A DNA stretch of 64,000 nt from Paenibacillus piscarius (GTDB lineage Bacteria > Bacillota > Bacilli > Paenibacillales > Paenibacillaceae). Positions 37,214 through 45,367 of the stretch are shown piece by piece (position 1 is the first letter of the stretch; the number at the start of each line of letters is the position of its first letter). Made by a program: the position numbers and the translations under genes. The notes under the pieces were generated by a model. That model had not been told where the DNA came from, made no database searches, and saw only the letters and a list, made by a program, of their open reading frames with translations. Location of the stretch: assembly GCF_022234545.1 (NCBI RefSeq), contig NZ_JAIEUI010000019.1:1-64000 (forward strand), written 5' to 3'.

Positions 37214-38395
37214 ATGCGCATATTGCATACGGGAGACTGGCATCTGGGACGGACGCTGGAGGGCAGAAGCCGGCAAAAGGAGCAGGAGCAGTTCGTGGAC
37301 GAACTGGCGGAGATTGCCGATGCCTCCGGGGCAGATCTTATTCTGATGGCGGGGGATGTGTATGATTCCGTCAATCCTCCGGCCGCGGCAGAGCAGCTGT
37401 TCTATGAAGCAGCAGCCCGGCTGACTGCAGGCGGCAGGCCGCTGGTCGTCATCTCAGGCAACCACGACCAGCCGGAACGTGTGGCTTCTGTATCCCCGCT
37501 TGTCCGCAGACAGGGGATCACCCTGGTGGGGATGCCGACGACGGAGCCGGTTACCATACATGCGGCCAGAACCGGCGAGACGGCCAAAATCGCTGCGCTC
37601 CCTTACCCCTCCGAGGCCCGGCTGGGCGAGCTGCTTGCCGGAGACAGCGGAGAGGCCGAGCTGCGGCTGGCCTACAGCGCCCGGGTCGGGCGGCTGATGC
37701 AGCATCTTGGACGGGAGTTCACCCCGCAGACCGTCAATCTGGCCATGAGCCATATTTATGTATTAGGCGGCGTAGAGAGTGACTCGGAGCGGCCGATCCA
37801 GGTTGGAGGGGCGTATACCGTTGATCCCTCTGCTCTTGATTGCGGGGCGCAGTATACAGCACTCGGGCATCTTCACCGGGCGCAGCGGGTCAAGGGCGGC
37901 GGCATGATCCGCTATAGCGGTTCGCCGCTGGCCTACAGCTTCTCCGAGGCCGGACAGGCCAAGTCGGTGGCGCTGATAGACGTTGCTCCGGGCGGCGAGC
38001 CTGTGTTCGAAGAAATCTATCTGCGCTGCGGGCGTCCGCTGGTCAACTGGAAATCAAGCGGCGGCCTGCAGGAGGTCTACGGCTGGCTGGATGAAGGCCG
38101 GGACGCCGGGGCCTTCATTGATCTGGAGCTTCGACTGACCGAAGCGATGTCCATGCAGGATATCCAGCGGCTGCGCAAAGCAAGGGAAGGCATCGTACAT
38201 ATCCGTCCGATCTATCCGCAGATGGAGCAGGAGCTGGAGGAGATGTCGCGGTCACGGATGCCGGTACAGGAGCTGTTCCGCAGGTTCTACCAGCGCCAGA
38301 CCGGCGGGGCGGAGCCGGAGGACAGCCTGATTGAGCTGTTCCTGGAGCTGGCCGAGGAAGAGCGGCCGGGAGCTGCGGAAGGAGAGGAAGCTTAA
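37214..38395 (+). CDS. sbcD: Exonuclease subunit SbcD (Mre11-type)
   Basis: 393 residues. Calcineurin-like phosphoesterase with metal motifs DWHLGRTLEG, AGDVYDSVNPP, SGNHDQPERV, SHIY and ALGHLHRAQRV. Partner of SbcC in opening hairpins and trimming blocked DNA ends. ATG 37214 follows GAGGGC. An in-frame ATG at 37178 gives a 12-residue non-conserved extension. Confidence 0.95.
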   Translation: MRILHTGDWHLGRTLEGRSRQKEQEQFVDELAEIADASGADLILMAGDVYDSVNPPAAAEQLFYEAAARLTAGGRPLVVISGNHDQPERVASVSPLVRRQGITLVGMPTTEPVTIHAARTGETAKIAALPYPSEARLGELLAGDSGEAELRLAYSARVGRLMQHLGREFTPQTVNLAMSHIYVLGGVESDSERPIQVGGAYTVDPSALDCGAQYTALGHLHRAQRVKGGGMIRYSGSPLAYSFSEAGQAKSVALIDVAPGGEPVFEEIYLRCGRPLVNWKSSGGLQEVYGWLDEGRDAGAFIDLELRLTEAMSMQDIQRLRKAREGIVHIRPIYPQMEQELEEMSRSRMPVQELFRRFYQRQTGGAEPEDSLIELFLELAEEERPGAAEGEEA

Positions 38396-38396
38396 G

Positions 38397-41300
38397 ATGA
38401 AGCCGATATTGCTGAAATTATCCGGGCTGCAGAGCTACCGGGCGGTGCAGGAGATTGATTTTGCCGCTCTGACCGAGACCGGGCTGTTCGGGATCTTCGG
38501 TCCGACCGGCAGCGGCAAATCCAGTCTGCTGGATGCCATTACGCTGGCGATGTACGGCAAGGTGGAGCGTGCCGTGAACGGCACCCAGGGCATCATGAAC
38601 CATTCCGAGGATCAGCTGAGCGTAGCCTTCACCTTCGAGCTGGCCTCCTCCTTAGGGACCCGGCGGTTCCGGGTGGAGCGCAAATTCAAGCGCACCGGGG
38701 AGCAATCGGTCAGCAACACGATCAGCCGGTTCATTGAGGTGAAGGCGGAGGGGGAGACCGTCCTGGCCGACAAGCTGGCTGAGGTTACCCGCTGTGTGGA
38801 AGAACATATCGGGCTGAAGATGGATGACTTCACCCGGGCGGTTGTGCTGCCGCAGGGCAAATTCGCCGAATTCCTGTCCCTGCGCGGCGTGGACCGCAGG
38901 CAGATGCTCCAGCGGCTGTTCCATCTGGAACAGTACGGTGACGGGCTCGCACTGAAGCTCAGCCGCCGCGTCAAGGAGAACGATGCGGCGCTGCGCGCGC
39001 TTGAAGCCGAGCAGCAGGGCCTGGGCAGCGCAGGCAAGGACGATGTGGAGGCGGCAGTGCTCCGCGTGCAGGAGGCGGTACGCCATGCGGCGGAGTGCCG
39101 TAAGCGGCTGGCGGAGGCTACGGAGCGCGCCGAGCGCTTCGCCCGCATCCGAGAGCTGCAGGAGGAGCGCGGGCGGCGGGAGCGCCAGCGCCAGGCTCTG
39201 CAGGCCCAGGAGGAGGAGATTCTCCTCCTGGAGCAGCGGCTCGGCAAGGCGGACGAGGCCGAGAAGCGGCTGCCGCAGCTGAAGGCCTGGCGCAGCGCGG
39301 AGCAAGCCTGGAAGGCCCGCACGCAGCACGCGGAGGGCCTTGAGGTGCTGGCCGCCGCCGCCGTACAGGAGGCGGCGGGAGCAGCAGCGGCGGAGGCAGC
39401 GGCAGAGGCCGCGCTGTCCGCCGGCGAACCGGCCCTCCGCGAGGAGGAGGGCCGCTACCGGCGCGCGCTGGAGCTCGAAGGCGAGCTCAGCGGTCTGCGC
39501 CGGGAATGCGCCGCCCTGCAGGAGCGGCGCGGGGAAGCCGCCCGGAGCCTTGCGGCCGGGCGGGAGAGCCTTGCGCGGGAGCGTGAGCTTTTGGCCCGTG
39601 GCCAAAAGAAGCAGCAGGAGCTGCAGCAGAGCCTGCAGCCGCTCGCGGTCCGCTCCCAGGAGCGGCAGGCGCTGCAGGAAGCCATGCAGCGCCTGCAAGG
39701 GCTGCGTGCTGCCGAGGCCCTGCGGGAATCGGCAGAGCGTGAGCGCCGCGGGCGCACAGCGCTGCTCGCGGCTGCGGAAGAGCGGCTGGCCGCGGCTGTA
39801 GCCCGGCGGCAGGCGCTGGAGAACGGGCGCGCCGGGCTGCTGGACGCCGCCGCCCGGCACCAGCAAGAGCTGCGCGCGGCCGAAGGGGCAGCGGGAGCCG
39901 CTGCCGGCCGCCTGGAAGAGCACATCAGCGCGCTGGAGGCGGCGCTGAAGGAGCAGGAGGTTCACCGGCTGTCGCTGTCGCTGGCCCGTGAACTCCGGGA
40001 TGGGGCTGCCTGCCCGGTGTGCGGCAGCGAGCATCACCCCGCTCCTGCGCTGCACGAGGAGCAGGACGAGCAGGCGGAGCTGGGCGAGCAGCTCCGCCGG
40101 GTCCGCACGCAGGCCCGGGAGGCACTGGAGACGCGTCATCTGCTGCACAGCCTGCTGGAGCAGGACGGCTCCTGGCTGGCCCAGCTGGAGGGAGCGGTCC
40201 CGGAACAGGTGATGGACCAATCCGCCGCCACGAATGCCGAACCTGACTGTGAATCCGGGCAGGCCGCTGAATCACTGGCACTGCCGGAGAACCTGGACTT
40301 GTCAGGGCTGAAGGAGCAGCTGGCGGCTCTGAAGGGCCGCTCTGCGGAGCTGCGCAAGGAAGCCGCCGGCTGGCAGCGCTCCATGCAGGAGCTGGAGCAG
40401 CAGTTCCACAAGGAGTCAGCGGCGGCCGAAGCCGAGCAGACCTGGGTGCGGGGACTGGCCGCCAAGGCGGAGGAGCAGGCCGCAGCGGCAGACAAGCTGA
40501 GGCAAGAATGGGACCAGCGCTTCCCGGAGCTTGCCCCGGAGCAGGCCGAGGCGGCCTATCAGGAGATGGTCGGCAAGGATGAGCGGGCCGAGGAGATCCG
40601 CGGCAAGCTGGAGATCGCAGCGAAGTTCCTGGACGAGAAAGGTCTTGCCGTGCAGACGCTGCAGGAGCAGCTCGCCGCACTCGACAAGGAGCTGGCGCAG
40701 TGGGAGGCGCAGCTTGAGGGGAAGGACGCGCTTATGCGCAACAAGGAGGAGCGGCTGCGGGAAGCGGCCGGAGGCCAGCCTGCAGCCACGCTGCTGGCCG
40801 ATTGCGGGCGCAGGCTCCAGGAATTGCAGACGGCGCTTGAACGCAGCCGTCAGGGACACCGCCAGGCCGCAGACAAGGCGCAGCAGGAGACCCGTGAGGC
40901 TGCCGTAGCCCGCCAAGCGGCAGAATCCGCCATGGAGCGCTATTCGGAGGCCTCAGCCCAGTGGGAAGAGAGCCTGCAGGCTTCGCCGTTTGCGTCAGCC
41001 GCTGAAGTGGAGGCGGCGTCGCTGGATGCCGCTGAGCGGGCACAGGCTGACGGGCGGGTCAAGGCCCACCGCGAAGAGGAAGCAGAGTGTGCGCTGCAGC
41101 TGCGGCTCATCGGGGAGAAGCTGGACGGTGCGGAGCTTAGCGCTGAAGAATGGCAGGAGAGCCGGGAAGTTCTGCGGAGATGCAAGGAGGACGATGAGGC
41201 CTCGCTCCAGGCCCGCGCACGGGCGGAGCGGGATCTGGAGGATCTGCAGCAGCGCCACGTCCGCTGGATGGAGCTGGAGGGCCAGCGGGCCGGGCATGCC

Positions 41301-41816
41301 GCTCTTCAGGAGCGCCTGTCCAAGCTGCAGACGGTGCTGCGCGGAAATGCTTTTGTAGAGTATATTGCGGAGGAACAGCTGATGCAGGTATGCCAGGCGG
41401 CCTCGCAGCGGCTGCGCTTCCTGAGCAAGCAGCGCTATGCGCTGGAGGTGGATTCCGGCGGCGGGTTTGTGATCCGTGATGACGGCAACGGCGGCGTAAG
41501 GCGGCCGGTATCCACTCTGTCCGGCGGCGAGACCTTCCTGACCTCGCTGTCACTGGCACTGGCCCTGTCAGCGCAGATCCAGCTGCGCGGGCAGTATCCG
41601 CTGCAATTCTTTTTCCTGGATGAAGGGTTCGGCACGCTGGACCCGGAGCTGCTGGACACCGTGATCACCTCGCTGGAGAGACTGCATAATGATCAGCTGT
41701 CCGTAGGGATCATCAGCCATGTTCCCGAGCTGCGGGCCCGGCTGCCGCGCAAGCTGATTGTTGTTCCGGCCGAGCAGGGCGGCGGGGGTTCAACCATTCT
41801 TTTGGAAAAAATGTGA
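38397..41816 (+). CDS. sbcC: Exonuclease subunit SbcC (Rad50-type ATPase)
   Basis: 1139 residues. N-terminal Walker A GPTGSGKSSLLDAI (about 38), long Ala/Glu/Arg-rich coiled coils interrupted by the zinc hook CPVCGSEHHP (about 538), and a C-terminal half-site with signature STLSGGETFLTSLSLALALS and Walker B FFFLDEGFGTLDPE. Begins one base after the sbcD stop, after AAGGAGAGG. The coiled-coil part is notably GC-rich, reflecting Ala, Gly, Arg and Glu codons. Confidence 0.96.
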   Translation: MKPILLKLSGLQSYRAVQEIDFAALTETGLFGIFGPTGSGKSSLLDAITLAMYGKVERAVNGTQGIMNHSEDQLSVAFTFELASSLGTRRFRVERKFKRTGEQSVSNTISRFIEVKAEGETVLADKLAEVTRCVEEHIGLKMDDFTRAVVLPQGKFAEFLSLRGVDRRQMLQRLFHLEQYGDGLALKLSRRVKENDAALRALEAEQQGLGSAGKDDVEAAVLRVQEAVRHAAECRKRLAEATERAERFARIRELQEERGRRERQRQALQAQEEEILLLEQRLGKADEAEKRLPQLKAWRSAEQAWKARTQHAEGLEVLAAAAVQEAAGAAAAEAAAEAALSAGEPALREEEGRYRRALELEGELSGLRRECAALQERRGEAARSLAAGRESLARERELLARGQKKQQELQQSLQPLAVRSQERQALQEAMQRLQGLRAAEALRESAERERRGRTALLAAAEERLAAAVARRQALENGRAGLLDAAARHQQELRAAEGAAGAAAGRLEEHISALEAALKEQEVHRLSLSLARELRDGAACPVCGSEHHPAPALHEEQDEQAELGEQLRRVRTQAREALETRHLLHSLLEQDGSWLAQLEGAVPEQVMDQSAATNAEPDCESGQAAESLALPENLDLSGLKEQLAALKGRSAELRKEAAGWQRSMQELEQQFHKESAAAEAEQTWVRGLAAKAEEQAAAADKLRQEWDQRFPELAPEQAEAAYQEMVGKDERAEEIRGKLEIAAKFLDEKGLAVQTLQEQLAALDKELAQWEAQLEGKDALMRNKEERLREAAGGQPAATLLADCGRRLQELQTALERSRQGHRQAADKAQQETREAAVARQAAESAMERYSEASAQWEESLQASPFASAAEVEAASLDAAERAQADGRVKAHREEEAECALQLRLIGEKLDGAELSAEEWQESREVLRRCKEDDEASLQARARAERDLEDLQQRHVRWMELEGQRAGHAALQERLSKLQTVLRGNAFVEYIAEEQLMQVCQAASQRLRFLSKQRYALEVDSGGGFVIRDDGNGGVRRPVSTLSGGETFLTSLSLALALSAQIQLRGQYPLQFFFLDEGFGTLDPELLDTVITSLERLHNDQLSVGIISHVPELRARLPRKLIVVPAEQGGGGSTILLEKM

Positions 41817-41850
41817 AAGGCGGGGTTGGATGTGACGATAATCACAGATA

Positions 41851-41878
41851 CACCTCCAACCCCCTGTTATAATACAGC
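41851..41878 (+). promoter_or_regulatory. Extended -10 promoter, upstream copy of a 28-bp direct repeat
   Basis: Contains a perfect TGnTATAAT (41865-41873) within a C-rich, partly palindromic context (CTGTTATAATACAG). A near-identical 28-bp copy (25 of 28 positions) lies at 42357-42384. No good -35 is visible, but a TG-extended -10 can work without one. Predicted start is near 41880, directly ahead of the structured RNA candidate. Confidence 0.55.
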
Positions 41879-41879
41879 T

Positions 41880-41990
41880 AAGCCGACATTATTTGAAACA
41901 CCTCGGCGGACGTATGAAAGGGAATATTCCTTCTCATACGTCCGCCGCCGAAGCAGCTTATAAGCTGTGAAGGGTGTTTCTTTTTTTTGT
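41880..41990 (+). ncRNA. Candidate structured small RNA ending in a terminator
   Basis: About 110 bases between an extended -10 promoter and a T-run. Three helices form a three-way junction. Closing stem GAAACACC (41895-41902) pairs with GGTGTTTC (41973-41980). A perfect 14-bp stem, 41904-41917 with 41934-41947, carries an inner AAGG/CCTT hairpin. CAGCT/AGCTG (41954-41967) forms a short hairpin. The closing stem abuts T8. It could instead be an elaborate terminator for sbcC. Not recognised as a known RNA family. Confidence 0.5.
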
Positions 41991-42085
41991 CTTTTTTAAG
42001 AAAAATTCTTCCGTTTCCTGCTGAGCCGCTACCGTCCGAGTGATGCTTGAACCTGAATTCTCTGGACACAGGGAGGGGATGGACC

Positions 42086-42265
42086 AAATGTAATCGAAAA
42101 ACCGACTACATTGCGCCGGGTGGCGGTGTGCGGGCCAAATGTAATCGAAAAACCGACTACATTGCCTCGGATGGTGGTGTGTAGGCCAAATGTAATCGAA
42201 AAACCGGCTACATTGCCTCGGATGGTGGTGTGTAGGCCAAATGTAATCGAAAAACCGGCTACATT
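42086..42265 (+). repeat. Four tandem 51-bp units, each with a hairpin
   Basis: Units begin at 42086, 42137, 42188 and 42239, spacing exactly 51 bases. Each starts with AAATGTAATCG, an AAAAAC loop, then CGACTACATT or CGGCTACATT, which pair as an imperfect hairpin, followed by a GC-rich 24-base spacer. Because 51 is a multiple of three, a 66-codon open frame runs through the array; I treat it as a by-product. Confidence 0.85.
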
Positions 42266-42356
42266 GCGCCGGGTGATGGTGCGATGGTGCAGGGGGATTG
42301 AGAAATGTTAGCTAATTGCAGCCACGTTAGCGCTTTTCATTTGTGATAGGCTGGCC

Positions 42357-42384
42357 CACCTCAGCCCCCCTGTTATAATACAGC
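42357..42384 (+). promoter_or_regulatory. Extended -10 promoter, downstream copy of the 28-bp repeat (hit promoter)
   Basis: Second copy of the 28-bp element with TGnTATAAT at 42371-42379. It lies about 118 bases upstream of the hit start codon and could drive that gene. Confidence 0.5.
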
Positions 42385-42496
42385 GCAGAATTCTGCTTCA
42401 CCCTTTCGGAACCGCAAGGAATCCTGTATGATAAGAGGCATTAGATCATACAATTGTAAGCTTCTGCATCACAAATGAACTGGGAGGATGCTTGGA

Positions 42497-42856
42497 ATGG
42501 AGACTGTGTTCAGCAAAATTATCGAAGGTTCGATTCCGTCGAACAAAGTGTTTGAGAATGAGCGGATTCTGGCGTTCTATGATATTGAGCCTGCCGCCCC
42601 CGTGCATGTGCTGATTATCCCGAAGAAATACATCGCTTCGATGAACGACGTTACACCTGAGGATCTGCCGCTGATCGGTGAGATTCATGCGGTTGCACAG
42701 CAGCTTGCAGCAGAGCTGGGCATTGCCGAGAGCGGCTACCGGCTGATCAATAACTGCGGGCCGGACAGCGGGATGGCGGTGCCGCATCTGCATTATCATC
42801 TGCTGGGCGGAGCCAAGCTTGGCGCACTTACCGGGAATTCCACTTCCCACGCGTAA
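42497..42856 (+). CDS. HIT family nucleotide-binding protein
   Basis: 119 residues, histidine-triad hydrolase/transferase acting on purine nucleoside phosphates or phosphoramidates (Hint group). Typical N-terminus VFSKIIEGSIPSNKVFENE, the IPKKYIASMND segment, and the catalytic triad HLHYHLLGG near 98. GGGAGG at 42481-42487 is nine bases from ATG 42497 and touches the alternative ATG 42488, so 42497 is used. In Bacillus hit lies elsewhere. Confidence 0.93.
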   Translation: METVFSKIIEGSIPSNKVFENERILAFYDIEPAAPVHVLIIPKKYIASMNDVTPEDLPLIGEIHAVAQQLAAELGIAESGYRLINNCGPDSGMAVPHLHYHLLGGAKLGALTGNSTSHA

Positions 42857-42903
42857 GCGGCAAACTGCAAACAAAACCTGCCCAAAAAAGAATGACACGA
42901 AGG

Positions 42904-42933
42904 TTGACACCTTATTTAAGTTTGACCTATAAT
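42904..42933 (+). promoter_or_regulatory. SigA promoter of rpsU-yqeY
   Basis: Consensus TTGACA (42904-42909), 18 bases, consensus TATAAT (42928-42933). Leader of about 55 bases to the rpsU GTG. Confidence 0.85.
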
Positions 42934-42994
42934 GAAAGGTGATGAACCGTGTTGTTATGCTCTTGGACGGTCTGGTCGGAGGGAGGGAAAACTG

Positions 42995-43168
42995 GTGTCT
43001 GAAACGAAAGTTCGCAAAAACGAGACAATTGATGCTGCACTTCGTCGCTTTAAACGCTCCATTGCTAAGGATGGTGTCTTGGCTGAGGTGAAGAAACGCA
43101 AGCATTATGAGAAGCCAAGCGTAAAGCGCAAGAAGAAGTCTGAGGCTGCTCGTAAGAGAAAGTTTTAG
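42995..43168 (+). CDS. rpsU: Ribosomal protein bS21
   Basis: 57 residues, very basic, small-subunit protein near the 16S 3' end. Sequence ETKVRKNETIDAALRRFKRS and the Lys/Arg-rich tail are diagnostic. GTG start seven bases after GGAGGGAGGG. Followed 15 bases later by yqeY, the usual neighbour. Confidence 0.96.
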   Translation: MSETKVRKNETIDAALRRFKRSIAKDGVLAEVKKRKHYEKPSVKRKKKSEAARKRKF

Positions 43169-43183
43169 GAGGATTACCCACGC

Positions 43184-43627
43184 ATGAATCTTAGCGAACG
43201 ATTGAACGAAGATATGAAGCAAGCGATGAAGAGTAAGGACAAGTTCACACTCTCCACCATTCGAATGGTTCGTTCTACCATAAAGTATCTTGAAATAGAT
43301 TTGAAGAGACCGTTAGACGACAACGAAGTGCTTGATATCCTTAGTCGTGAGATCAAACAGCGCAAAGATGCCCTCCAAGAATTTGAAGCAGCGGGTCGCG
43401 AAGAGCTTGCCGCGACTACGAAGGCAGAAATCGAGATTATCATTAAATATCTTCCCGAGCAGCTTTCCGAAGAAGAAATTAAAGTAATTGTACAGCAGAC
43501 CATCCAGGAAACCGGTGCTTCTTCGAAAAGTGATATGGGTAAGTTGATGGGTGCGCTGATGCCTAAGGTCAAAGGTCGCGCCGATGGTAAGCTTGTGAAC
43601 CAGGTGGTTCAGCAATTTCTGCAATAA
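43184..43627 (+). CDS. yqeY: GatB/YqeY domain protein
   Basis: 147 residues, the helical domain also found at the GatB C-terminus (NLSERLNEDMKQAMKSKDKFTLSTIRMVRS, GKLMGALMPKVKGRADGKLVNQVVQQFL). Thought to bind tRNA, exact role unsettled. ATG 43184 after TAGGAGG. Co-transcribed with rpsU and closed by a terminator. Confidence 0.95.
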   Translation: MNLSERLNEDMKQAMKSKDKFTLSTIRMVRSTIKYLEIDLKRPLDDNEVLDILSREIKQRKDALQEFEAAGREELAATTKAEIEIIIKYLPEQLSEEEIKVIVQQTIQETGASSKSDMGKLMGALMPKVKGRADGKLVNQVVQQFLQ

Positions 43628-43638
43628 TATAACGCTAG

Positions 43639-43663
43639 CACCCCTAGAAATAGGGGTGTTTTT
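43639..43663 (+). terminator. Terminator of rpsU-yqeY
   Basis: CACCCCT pairs with AGGGGTG, six-base loop, followed by TTTTT. Confidence 0.9.
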
Positions 43664-43689
43664 CGTTTCCGCGTGAACTGATATACCGG

Positions 43690-43744
43690 ATATTATGGAC
43701 CAGGGAATCGCACTGCCATTATTCATAATATGCAGCCTTCCCTG
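43690..43744 (+). other. Two interleaved perfect stems (pseudoknot or switch-like)
   Basis: ATATTATG (43690-43697) pairs with CATAATAT (43724-43731), and CAGGGAA (43701-43707) pairs with TTCCCTG (43738-43744). The order a-b-a'-b' is that of a pseudoknot or of two mutually exclusive hairpins. A terminator follows at 43775-43821. No gene occupies 43628-43880. Confidence 0.4.
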
Positions 43745-43774
43745 AAATGATTATTAAGAATGAAAAGGGATACA

Positions 43775-43821
43775 GCAAAGTCTGAATCTGCCTCAACTGG
43801 AGGCGGTTTAGGCTTTTTTTC
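43775..43821 (+). terminator. Second terminator before yqfC
   Basis: GCCTC/GAGGC core with a longer imperfect stem continuing outward to GGCTTTTTTT. It sits about 130 bases beyond the yqeY terminator, so it would end a separate transcript or read-through. Confidence 0.6.
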
Positions 43822-43880
43822 ATAAAAAAATGCCCTCCCGCATAAGGTGTACAGAAGGCAGGAAGGGGGAGCGTCTACTT

Positions 43881-44174
43881 ATGACCCGTATCGGCCGCAG
43901 GCTGCGGGGATGGACAAACGGGCTACTGGATCTACCGCAGGATGTGCTGCAGGAGATGCCCCGGATCACCCTGATCGGCAATAAGGAGCTGTATATTGAG
44001 AACCACCGCGGCGTGCTGCATTTCTCTTCGGAGCAGCTAAGGCTGGCGTTGGCCCAAGGGATTCTGGAGATTAGCGGCCAAGAGCTGGTCATTCGCAACA
44101 TTCTGGGACAGGAGCTCGCCGTTGAAGGACGAATCGGTGAAATCAGATATAAGGAAAGTGGGGAGAATCCATGA
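43881..44174 (+). CDS. yqfC: Sporulation protein YqfC
   Basis: 97 residues, YabP/YqfC family, expressed in the mother cell under SigE in Bacillus. Motifs DLPQDVLQEMPRITLIGNKELYIENHRGVLHFS and GQELVIRNILGQELAVEGRI fit the family. ATG 43881 after AAGGGGGAG. Overlaps yqfD by four bases. Confidence 0.92.
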   Translation: MTRIGRRLRGWTNGLLDLPQDVLQEMPRITLIGNKELYIENHRGVLHFSSEQLRLALAQGILEISGQELVIRNILGQELAVEGRIGEIRYKESGENP

Positions 44175-45352
44175 AAGAGCCGCCTCTGGCATCACTGCGG
44201 GGGTTCGTTACACTGCATGTGACGGGACCGCAGGTGGAAAGGTTGATCAATGCTGTAACCGGAGCGGGCATCATCATCTGGGATGTGAGGCCTGCCGGTG
44301 ACGGCGCTTCCCTGAATTTGCTGCTCAGCGACTTCTTCAGGCTTCGTCCGCTGCTCAGGAAGACAGGCTGTAGGATGCATGTGACTGCCCGCTACGGGCT
44401 TCCGTTCAGTATCGCGCGGTTGTGGCGGCGGAAGTTTTTTGCAGCAGGTGTACTGGTCTTCGGTGTAGGTCTGCTGCTGTTATGCTCCATGGTATGGAGT
44501 GTCAAGGTGGAAGGGAATGCCCGCATTCCTGACGAGGATATCCTGGAGGCCGCACGCCAGGAAGGGGTCTATCCGTTTCAGTGGATCTGGCGCATGAAAG
44601 AATCGGACGAGCTCTCCAGAGAGCTCACCAGTCTGGTTCCGGGACTGACCTGGGCCGGCTTCCACCGGACGGGGACGAGCATTACCATTCAGGTTGTCGA
44701 GGCCGACCGCCCGGAGGGCAAGCCGCTGCTCAGTCAGCGTCATCTGGTCAGCCGGACCGATGCGGTGGTGACTGAAATCTATGCGGAGCAGGGCAGGCCG
44801 GTGGTCAGCCGGAATACGCGCGTCAAAAAAGGGGACATCCTGATCTCCGGCGTACTCGGTGACGAGGAGAACAGGCAATTAGTCGTGGCCAAAGGCGAGG
44901 TGAAGGGCCTGGTCTGGCATGAATATAATCTGGAGGTTCCGCTCAAACGAACGGGCAGTGCCTACACAGGGGAACGTAAAGACCGCACGTATCTCGTGCT
45001 CGGCAAGTGGGCGGTTCAGCTATGGGGTTACGGGGACGCCGGCTTTGCGAAATCGCGTACGCTGACGGAGCCGGATATGCTGTCTTGGCGCTCGTTCCAG
45101 CTGCCGCTGGGGCTGCTGACCGAGAAGGAGCTGGAGATCAAATATACGTCGGAGATGCTGACCCCGGAGGCTGCGCATGAGGAAGGGCTGCTGCGGGCCA
45201 AGCAGGATATTTTCGCGCGTTACGGTGCGGACAGCGTGATTAAAAGTCAAAAAATTTTGCATGAGAAGAAAGAGAATGGTAAAGTTTATATGAAAGTGCT
45301 GTTTGAGGTGGAAGAGAGAATTGCGGAAGAACTTCCGATAGTAAACCATTGA
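44171..45352 (+). CDS. yqfD: Sporulation protein YqfD
   Basis: 393 residues. N-terminal cytosolic part, one membrane helix near 92-118 (FFAAGVLVFGVGLLLLCSMVWSV), then an extracytoplasmic domain that begins VEGNARIPDEDILEAARQEGVYPF, like a POTRA-type fold. Partner of YqfC; ATGA overlap suggests coupling. Essential for efficient sporulation in Bacillus relatives (family knowledge). Confidence 0.93.
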   Translation: MKEPPLASLRGFVTLHVTGPQVERLINAVTGAGIIIWDVRPAGDGASLNLLLSDFFRLRPLLRKTGCRMHVTARYGLPFSIARLWRRKFFAAGVLVFGVGLLLLCSMVWSVKVEGNARIPDEDILEAARQEGVYPFQWIWRMKESDELSRELTSLVPGLTWAGFHRTGTSITIQVVEADRPEGKPLLSQRHLVSRTDAVVTEIYAEQGRPVVSRNTRVKKGDILISGVLGDEENRQLVVAKGEVKGLVWHEYNLEVPLKRTGSAYTGERKDRTYLVLGKWAVQLWGYGDAGFAKSRTLTEPDMLSWRSFQLPLGLLTEKELEIKYTSEMLTPEAAHEEGLLRAKQDIFARYGADSVIKSQKILHEKKENGKVYMKVLFEVEERIAEELPIVNH

Positions 45353-45367
45353 GGAGATTGAGGCTAC

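Noticed and set aside
38652..40680. Long minus-strand open frames opposite sbcC
   Set aside because: They mirror the GC-rich codon bias of the sbcC coiled-coil region and show low-complexity Arg/Pro/Ser/Ala products.
42086..42265. Possible CRISPR array
   Set aside because: Spacers between the repeats are near-identical, only four units, each repeat itself folds as a hairpin, and no cas gene is nearby.
42111..42311. 66-codon open frame across the 51-bp repeats
   Set aside because: It exists only because the unit length is divisible by three. It has no ribosome site and its product is a simple repeat.
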